A stretch of DNA of 64,000 nt from Aliidiomarina soli. GTDB taxonomy: Bacteria > Pseudomonadota > Gammaproteobacteria > Enterobacterales > Alteromonadaceae. The notes under the pieces are model-generated. The model did no database searches. It was not told the DNA's origin and was given only the letters and a program-made list of their open reading frames with translations. The position numbers and the translations under genes were made by a program. The stretch spans positions 62,001 to 126,000 of the forward strand of contig NZ_PIPO01000004.1 of NCBI RefSeq assembly GCF_003986975.1. The letters are read 5' to 3'. This document shows, piece after piece, positions 59,782 through 64,000 of the stretch (positions are counted from its first letter, which is position 1; every line of letters begins with the position of its first letter).

Positions 59782-59910
59782 ATGGTGGATTTCTCATGGA
59801 CAGCAATCGGGTTTGGAGCGTTTGCAGCGGTGGTGCTGGGCTTTTGTACGCTGATGTACCTAAATGCAGATAATCTTGAGCGTTTAGCGAAACAGCTCTT
59901 CAAGCGTTAA
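59782..59910 (+). CDS. Small membrane peptide (42 residues)
   Basis: A near-consensus AAGGAGGAG ribosome site lies 6 bases before this frame. The product has one membrane helix (about 5-27, TAIGFGAFAAVVLGFCTLMYL) and a charged C-terminus (NLERLAKQLFKR). It is the only + strand frame of the cluster and is divergent from the 33-residue gene. It could be a toxin-like or accessory membrane peptide; nothing decides. Confidence 0.6.
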   Translation: MVDFSWTAIGFGAFAAVVLGFCTLMYLNADNLERLAKQLFKR

Positions 59911-59922
59911 TCGAATTGGTGT

Positions 59923-59946
59923 ACCGGCGACGATATGGCCGCCGGT
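59923..59946. terminator. Hairpin between the small peptide gene and the second MobI-like gene
   Basis: A 7-bp perfect stem (ACCGGCG at 59923-59929 with its complement at 59940-59946) lies between two convergent genes. There is no T tract. Confidence 0.35.
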
Positions 59947-59967
59947 TCCCATAGGAGGTTTGTGCTG

Positions 59968-60438
59968 TCAGAGCCGTTTTAGACTCATGCGCAGTCCGCG
60001 GTGTTTGCTGATGGAACTGCGCAGCGCCTTTTGATGTTTGTAGAGCAGATTCAGGCTAACAATAAACCGTTGGTACATATCGCGTTCCCACTCAGGAATC
60101 TTGCCGAACGCGTTGCAGCTAATCTCATTGTATTCGATGCGCTTTGGATTCATACGGCCGCCAAAGAATATCAATCGATTCCAGACGTGCGAGATTCCTT
60201 GTCGTGAGTTTACGAGCCCGAGTTCATACTGGAACGGGTACTTCATTTGAAGCTCTTCAGCCGCGCATCGGTGCGACTCAACAAAGATCTTGGCTATGTC
60301 ATCGGCGAAACTATCTAGCTTCTTTTTCTGCGCATGAAACCAGTCTGGCAGGTCCGATAAGTCGTCCGGCGCAATATCAAAGCCTGGAAATTCAGGAAGG
60401 TGTTGGTTGCGCAAAAATTCATAGTCGTAGTTATGCAT
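59968..60438 (-). CDS. Second MobI-like protein (tentative)
   Basis: The 156-residue protein begins MHNYDYEFLRN. Its C-terminal half (VWNRLIFFGGR, AFGKIPEWERDMYQ, YKHQKALR) follows the same order of Trp, basic, Glu and Arg positions as the protein encoded just upstream, so the two may be diverged paralogues. The start at 60438 has GAGGAG 7 bases upstream and lies within the stop of the upstream gene (8-base overlap); an earlier frame start at 60474 would lie inside it. Function is inferred from the neighbour only. Confidence 0.5.
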   Translation of the reverse strand: MHNYDYEFLRNQHLPEFPGFDIAPDDLSDLPDWFHAQKKKLDSFADDIAKIFVESHRCAAEELQMKYPFQYELGLVNSRQGISHVWNRLIFFGGRMNPKRIEYNEISCNAFGKIPEWERDMYQRFIVSLNLLYKHQKALRSSISKHRGLRMSLKRL

Positions 60439-60988
60439 GAGTGGGCTCCTCGAATTCTGCGATGTGCCGTTCAAGTGAATCGAGTAACCTCAAATTCATC
60501 TGCGTTTTGCGGCGTATGACCGTCAGATTAGCGTTAAGGCGACGAATTAACTGAAATCCGTACTCTGTGTCGAGAATGATAGGCAACTCCCAGTCATGGG
60601 CCTTTGAGAAGGCCCTTGAATAATAGTTAAATTGCCCATCTTTGGGGATGTGATGACTTATGACGCGATGTCTAGCAGTGCCATCGTTCAGTCGTTTGAA
60701 CTGGTTGTAATACCATGACAATTCAAACTTGGGGCCAGACAGCCGGGCGCGACAGCCGTAATGCCCTGGATATCCTTGGGTTTCCAGTGTTCGGTGAGCC
60801 CGATTATGTGCCCAGAAATGATCAGCGGCGCGGTGACCTAAATACATAAAACGCGCCTGATCGACCCGGCACATTTCATGTGTTGCTTGGGCAAATTGCC
60901 GACAGTTAGCAAATGCCTGTTCTGTTAGTTTTGTACTGGCGTTACGCATTTCGCTTTGCCATGAATCAATTACTGCATCGTAGTTCAT
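60431..60988 (-). CDS. MobI-like mobilisation protein (tentative)
   Basis: The 185-residue protein has a Trp/Tyr-rich core (FELSWYYNQFKR), a basic stretch and an end with RAFSKAHDWELPI, YGFQLIRRL and NLTVIRRKTQMN. The arrangement resembles MobI proteins, which act at the transfer origin of SXT/R391 and IncC elements. The likeness is from memory of the family pattern and is moderate. GGAG lies 6 bases before the chosen ATG. It lies directly after a repeat-rich non-coding stretch, as mobI lies beside oriT. Confidence 0.5.
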   Translation of the reverse strand: MNYDAVIDSWQSEMRNASTKLTEQAFANCRQFAQATHEMCRVDQARFMYLGHRAADHFWAHNRAHRTLETQGYPGHYGCRARLSGPKFELSWYYNQFKRLNDGTARHRVISHHIPKDGQFNYYSRAFSKAHDWELPIILDTEYGFQLIRRLNANLTVIRRKTQMNLRLLDSLERHIAEFEEPTHA

Positions 60989-61049
60989 AGGTTTCTCCGT
61001 TGTGTTGAACTGGGGGAAAATCCTACAGCTACGAGTGTCGATAGCAGGC

Positions 61050-61257
61050 ACGCCTAATTGACCCTTTTGGGCGGAAACAGCCGATTACCTAAAAAACTTT
61101 CCCAACGCTTGCCCAGGGAACTCTCCAATCTCTATCCCAGATAACTTATCTGATGTGGGAAATGGTTCATCCGTCCCACGAATTTGAAATGGAAATTTGC
61201 GGTTTGAGCCCAGAATAATGTGGGAAGTTCGTTTGACGGGTATTCGGTTGGTAGTTC
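61050..61257. other. Repeat-rich non-coding stretch, candidate oriT
   Basis: The 269-base gap 60989-61257 holds no gene. It contains CAGATAA-C-TTATCTG (61138-61152), GTGGGA and TCCCAC arms (61155-61160 with 61174-61179) and two copies of ATGTGGGAA. Clusters of short inverted repeats next to a MobI-like gene fit a transfer origin, but no nick site is recognised. Confidence 0.35.
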
Positions 61258-61626
61258 CTAGCGAAAATCGTCATACATGTGGTACATCGGGTGGGTTGGG
61301 TCGATGAATGGATCTCCGTCGTACTCTGAGTCAGAGTTATTCGGGTCTGATGAACAGGATATTGTCTGCTTGTTTCGACCATGAGTCTTGGTGGTGGATG
61401 ATTTACTTCCAAAGTATTTTTCAAAATCAGCATTAGGCACCGGTGCAAAACATCGGCAGGCGGCTCCAACTAACTCTTTATATGCAGTTAATACGAGTGC
61501 TAACGTATTAATCAACCCTGTGAGTAACCAACACACAGGAAGGTAGCCAAAGCTCGATATCCAAGCCTCTCCACCGCCGATGACTAAAAGTAAAAATGAA
61601 GAGCCGAGCCACATTTTTTTGAGCAT
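61258..61626 (-). CDS. Unrecognised small membrane protein (122 residues)
   Basis: The protein has two membrane helices (about 4-22 and 27-48) and a hydrophilic tail with many Ser, Asn and Asp, ending DPTHPMYHMYDDFR. No family is recognised. The start at 61626 has GGGAG 8 bases upstream; an earlier start at 61647 does not. It lies upstream of the candidate oriT on the same strand as the MobI-like genes. Confidence 0.6.
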   Translation of the reverse strand: MLKKMWLGSSFLLLVIGGGEAWISSFGYLPVCWLLTGLINTLALVLTAYKELVGAACRCFAPVPNADFEKYFGSKSSTTKTHGRNKQTISCSSDPNNSDSEYDGDPFIDPTHPMYHMYDDFR

Positions 61627-61704
61627 TGACGTTCTCCCACGTTGCACACCAACCAGCTTATCAGAACGCTCAAAACTGCAACTGCCAAATCAACGAGCAC
61701 AACC

Positions 61705-61728
61705 AAATCTTTCACATGTGAAAGATTT
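61705..61728. promoter_or_regulatory. Perfect 24-bp palindrome, candidate operator
   Basis: The half-site AAATCTTTCACA is followed directly by its exact complement, with no spacer. It lies between the divergent membrane-protein and RepA-like genes, 79 bases before one and 139 before the other. A regulator dimer that controls both is the likely reader; a terminator is less likely as there is no loop. Confidence 0.65.
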
Positions 61729-61866
61729 TCCCCGCTCATGGGTCAGTATGGAGCAACGTAGCGAAAAAATTTCCTACTAGAAGGCTGTAATTGCCGAAAT
61801 TGGTCACGAGCACAGGCGTGGCTATTTCCCAAGGCGATCAACAATAGGCTTATAAAGTCATTGAAC

Positions 61867-62685
61867 ATGAGAAACATTGTTGTCGCTATGAGTAGTAAGA
61901 TTGAACGGATAGTGAAATTGATGGATGCGCAGAGAGAGGAGGGAAAAGTAAGCTTTTACCCTAGCTTGCTCTGCCAACTATCGCTACCGATGGCACGAAC
62001 TAGCGCACAACTTTTCCTTCGCGATTCTGGCAAGGTTAAGTTAAAACTGACGTCTAGTGCCGAACTGCCATACGGGTCAATACCGCGTCGCATTCTCTAT
62101 TTGATGGCAAATCACATTGATGGTCGTGGCATTGTCAGCTGGCCAGGTTCTCAAGCAAAATTGCTTAAGAGCATGAGCTTAGGAACGAGCGGAGCTGACG
62201 TTACGCGGTTAAAAGCGCAAATATCAGCGTTGACTAGATTGCGTATAACGCTCTTACGCGATGATAAAGAAATCTTCCGTAATGAGGCGCTTCTGGATGT
62301 TGTGAACGGACAAAGATTTCCTCAGTTTTCCGACGCGGCCAAACTGTATATTATGCAATCATTGACGCCAGTGGATAATCGCACCGCAATAGCACTGATT
62401 CAAACCCCCTTTGCATTCGACCTATACGTCTGGCTAACCTGGCGTTCTGTATCACTTAAAAAGCCGGTTACGCGTATTTCGTGGCGTCAATTGCACCAGC
62501 AGTTTGCAAGTTGCCAAGGATTAAGTGCGTTTAAGCAACACTTTAGGCGGCAGCTGAGTCTTGTTGCTCTGGCTTACCCCTCTATTATCGGTAAAGTGAA
62601 CTGCGAAACCGACTTTCTCCAGCTAAGACGTTATTCACCTCACGTAAAAGCCAGAGTTTCCTCTAAAGACAATCTATCCATATAA
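61867..62685 (+). CDS. RepA-like plasmid replication initiator
   Basis: The 272-residue protein resembles the plasmid RepA (RepA_C-type) family: LPYGSIPRRILYLMANHI, then a segment with GTSGADVTRLKAQISALTRLRI, and a helical C-terminal half with FAFDLYVWLTWRS and ISWRQLHQQFASCQGLSAFKQHF, which look like winged-helix DNA-binding parts. Such proteins open a plasmid origin. Its start is uncertain: TTG at 61861, ATG at 61867 and ATG at 61888 are in frame and none has a strong ribosome site. An origin-like stretch follows it. Confidence 0.68.
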   Translation: MRNIVVAMSSKIERIVKLMDAQREEGKVSFYPSLLCQLSLPMARTSAQLFLRDSGKVKLKLTSSAELPYGSIPRRILYLMANHIDGRGIVSWPGSQAKLLKSMSLGTSGADVTRLKAQISALTRLRITLLRDDKEIFRNEALLDVVNGQRFPQFSDAAKLYIMQSLTPVDNRTAIALIQTPFAFDLYVWLTWRSVSLKKPVTRISWRQLHQQFASCQGLSAFKQHFRRQLSLVALAYPSIIGKVNCETDFLQLRRYSPHVKARVSSKDNLSI

Positions 62686-62703
62686 ATTGCTGAGCAAGCT
62701 GAC

Positions 62704-63000
62704 TTATCCACGTGCGTTTACCTTGAATCCTTCTAGCGGCAATGAACTGAGCTGTAACCTGCTAGCTTGCTATTTATTGCGTCTTGAGATCACGTGGGCC
62801 ACACGTGCATGCGCCTTTGGTAACACGTGTGTTTATCGATAAACCGCGTGCTTCTGCCTATAGCTGCCGGTCACTGATTTCCCGCTAGCCGGGGATGATT
62901 AAGGCACGATGCAATAAGCGACATGCAACCAAGTAATTTCAATTAAGAAACAACTAAACAATTATTAGCAACACTGAAAGTGTGAATAAAAATTTGAGGT
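62704..63000. other. Origin-like region downstream of the RepA-like gene
   Basis: The 425-base gap 62686-63110 holds no gene. It has a DnaA-box-like TTATCCACG (62704-62712), four CACGTG palindromes (62709-62714, 62791-62796, 62802-62807, 62824-62829), a perfect 14-bp palindrome GTTTATCGATAAAC (62831-62844) and an AT-rich tract (about 62936-63000). This arrangement is like a plasmid oriV, but no uniform iteron set was found. Confidence 0.5.
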
Positions 63001-63110
63001 AACCAGCTGAAATTGCCCAAAACGGACAATTAGAGACCGATGGTTGCGACTGGAGTCGGGGTAAGCTGCGTATGTGAACAGGCAAAAATGGCTATACAGG
63101 AGAAACCATA

Positions 63111-63350
63111 ATGTCACCCGAAATTAAGATGATGAGCTCAGCTATTGCTGAGATGAAAAAGATCCAGTTAGTGACTAAGGAATATATGACTGCAGAAGAG
63201 TGCGCCCGATACCTTGGACTGTCGCGCTCAGCGATTTACAAGCTAACCCATCGCAAGGAGATCCCGTTTTACAAGCCGTCCAAACGCGTAATGTTTAAGC
63301 GGACCGATATCGATGCATGGATTCAGAAAAGTTATGTGCAAACAAAATAG
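63111..63350 (+). CDS. Excisionase/MerR-type helix-turn-helix protein
   Basis: The 79-residue protein is a single HTH_17-type domain: YMTAEECARYLGLSRSAIYKLTHRKEIPFYKPSKRVMFKRTDIDAWI. Such proteins act as excisionases or as small regulators of mobile elements. CAGGAG lies 9 bases upstream. It overlaps the next gene, if that starts at 63334. Confidence 0.85.
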   Translation: MSPEIKMMSSAIAEMKKIQLVTKEYMTAEECARYLGLSRSAIYKLTHRKEIPFYKPSKRVMFKRTDIDAWIQKSYVQTK

Positions 63351-63540
63351 CCCGATGCTCTCTGCGCCGTTTGATCAGTACATTAATGACAAGCTGAGAG
63401 AAGAGATAACCGGCATCAGCCGGACAACATGGTGGAGGCTTGAGCGTCAAGGCAAAACGCCCCCCTTGTATTGGGTTGGGTCCTTGAAACGCTGGCTGCT
63501 TTCGGAAATTTTAACTTGGACTGAGTTACATGCGAGTTAG
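63334..63540 (+). CDS. AlpA-like small DNA-binding protein
   Basis: The 68-residue product (from ATG at 63334; an alternative is 63355) has ISRTTWWRLERQGKTPPLYWVGSLKRW, the helix-turn-helix and basic wing of AlpA-type regulators. AlpA activates an integrase in a cryptic prophage of E. coli. It overlaps the preceding gene by 17 bases, and the two are probably cotranscribed. Confidence 0.72.
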   Translation: MCKQNSPMLSAPFDQYINDKLREEITGISRTTWWRLERQGKTPPLYWVGSLKRWLLSEILTWTELHAS

Positions 63541-64000
63541 GATAGTGAAAGAGGTCCAACGTTGCTTTTTTGTTTTTGTACAATATGGACTCTTAACAGA
63601 TCAACTGTTTTAAGCAACCTCGCTTGGAATTCCTCAATCAAGAAAGGAAGTTGCTCATTTATCTTGTTATCTGAGCCATAAAACAAATTTCGATTCTTGT
63701 GAGTATAGAATCTGCCGTTCTCGTCTTGATCTGGAATGAGTACGAACTTCTCAATACACTGCTTGGCGGAGATGAGCCGATATACTTTTGGCTCGTCATC
63801 TAAAACCCCGTCATGAATAATATGATTTCGGAGAGTTTGGATTTTGTTTATTAAACTACAATCTTCAAATAAAGTATTTTCTGTATTGTTCAAAGTCAAT
63901 TTTCTCCTATCGCCGAACAAAAGTCCTTTGGAGGCAAGTTTGGGATACGAATTGAAATTTGATTTCAAATTTTCCGTCTCAAACGCTAGTTTTGTCGCGT
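63537..64000 (-). CDS. HEPN domain protein, cut by window edge
   Basis: The frame is open to the right edge, so the N-terminus lies outside. The visible part, about 154 codons, holds the RX4H motif RNHIIHDG followed by a C-terminal helical tail. This is the HEPN signature seen also in the gene at 57900. No other domain can be seen. It converges on the AlpA-like gene, with a 4-base overlap. Confidence 0.62.
   Translation of the reverse strand, partial: ATKLAFETENLKSNFNSYPKLASKGLLFGDRRKLTLNNTENTLFEDCSLINKIQTLRNHIIHDGVLDDEPKVYRLISAKQCIEKFVLIPDQDENGRFYTHKNRNLFYGSDNKINEQLPFLIEEFQARLLKTVDLLRVHIVQKQKSNVGPLSLS

Noticed and set aside
59555-59854. A 99-codon + strand frame over the small membrane peptide
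   Set aside because: It has no ribosome site, and its KEEQK segment is only the ribosome site of the 42-residue gene read in another frame.
1-64000. CRISPR array, tRNA, rRNA or complete insertion sequence
   Set aside because: No regularly spaced repeats, cloverleaf sequence, rRNA segment or transposase frame was recognised on either strand.

Overview
The window reads as one contiguous piece of a gammaproteobacterial chromosome. Gene order (priA-argS-ftsN-hslVU, metJ/metL, yiiD-yihY-dtd, glnA-glnL-glnG, rph-pyrE, yicC) and protein sequences resemble marine Alteromonadales; I infer an Idiomarina-like bacterium, but no 16S gene is present to prove it. No rRNA, tRNA, CRISPR array or intact insertion sequence was found.

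Positions 1-18160 are housekeeping. They hold the end of mrcA, then metL and metJ divergent around a MetJ operator, gloA, a short malic enzyme, rpmE, a glycosyltransferase fused to a metallophosphatase-like domain, a DedA/TVP38-type membrane protein, priA, argS, ftsN, hslVU and a membrane GGDEF-EAL protein. Positions 18317-25136 hold rraA and the histidine utilisation genes (hutG, hutI, hutC, hutU, hutH) with a HutC-type operator between hutI and hutC. These convert histidine to glutamate and formamide.

Positions 25133-34780 carry the yiiD / synthase-like / yihY / dtd cluster, a short-chain dehydrogenase, a Pmp3-like peptide, an RND efflux pair, a DUF3081-like protein and trhA. Positions 34860-43241 are regulatory: typA, then glnA behind a sigma-54 promoter with NtrC sites, glnL-glnG behind a further NtrC site, and cpxR-cpxA behind a CpxR box. 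Positions 43279-50964 hold pldB, trmL, a secreted cyanophycinase-like protein and an operon in which a UbiA-family prenyltransferase leads into frdABCD. This suggests a quinone step linked to anaerobic fumarate respiration. Two envelope genes (DUF4105, DUF3015), pyrE, rph and yicC complete the core.

From just after yicC (55962) to the window end the sequence changes character. It is more AT-rich, most genes are unfamiliar and a decayed tyrosine-recombinase C-terminus abuts yicC. The 3' end of yicC is a known insertion site for mobilizable genomic islands. The island holds a Fic protein, a HEPN protein with small partners, two tandem MobI-like proteins, a possible oriT, a plasmid-type RepA-like initiator followed by an origin-like region (CACGTG repeats, a DnaA-box-like site, a 14-bp palindrome and an AT-rich tract), two excisionase/AlpA-like regulators and a second HEPN gene cut by the window edge. 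The combination of mobilisation, replication and HEPN/Fic cargo in one island is the least explained part of the window.
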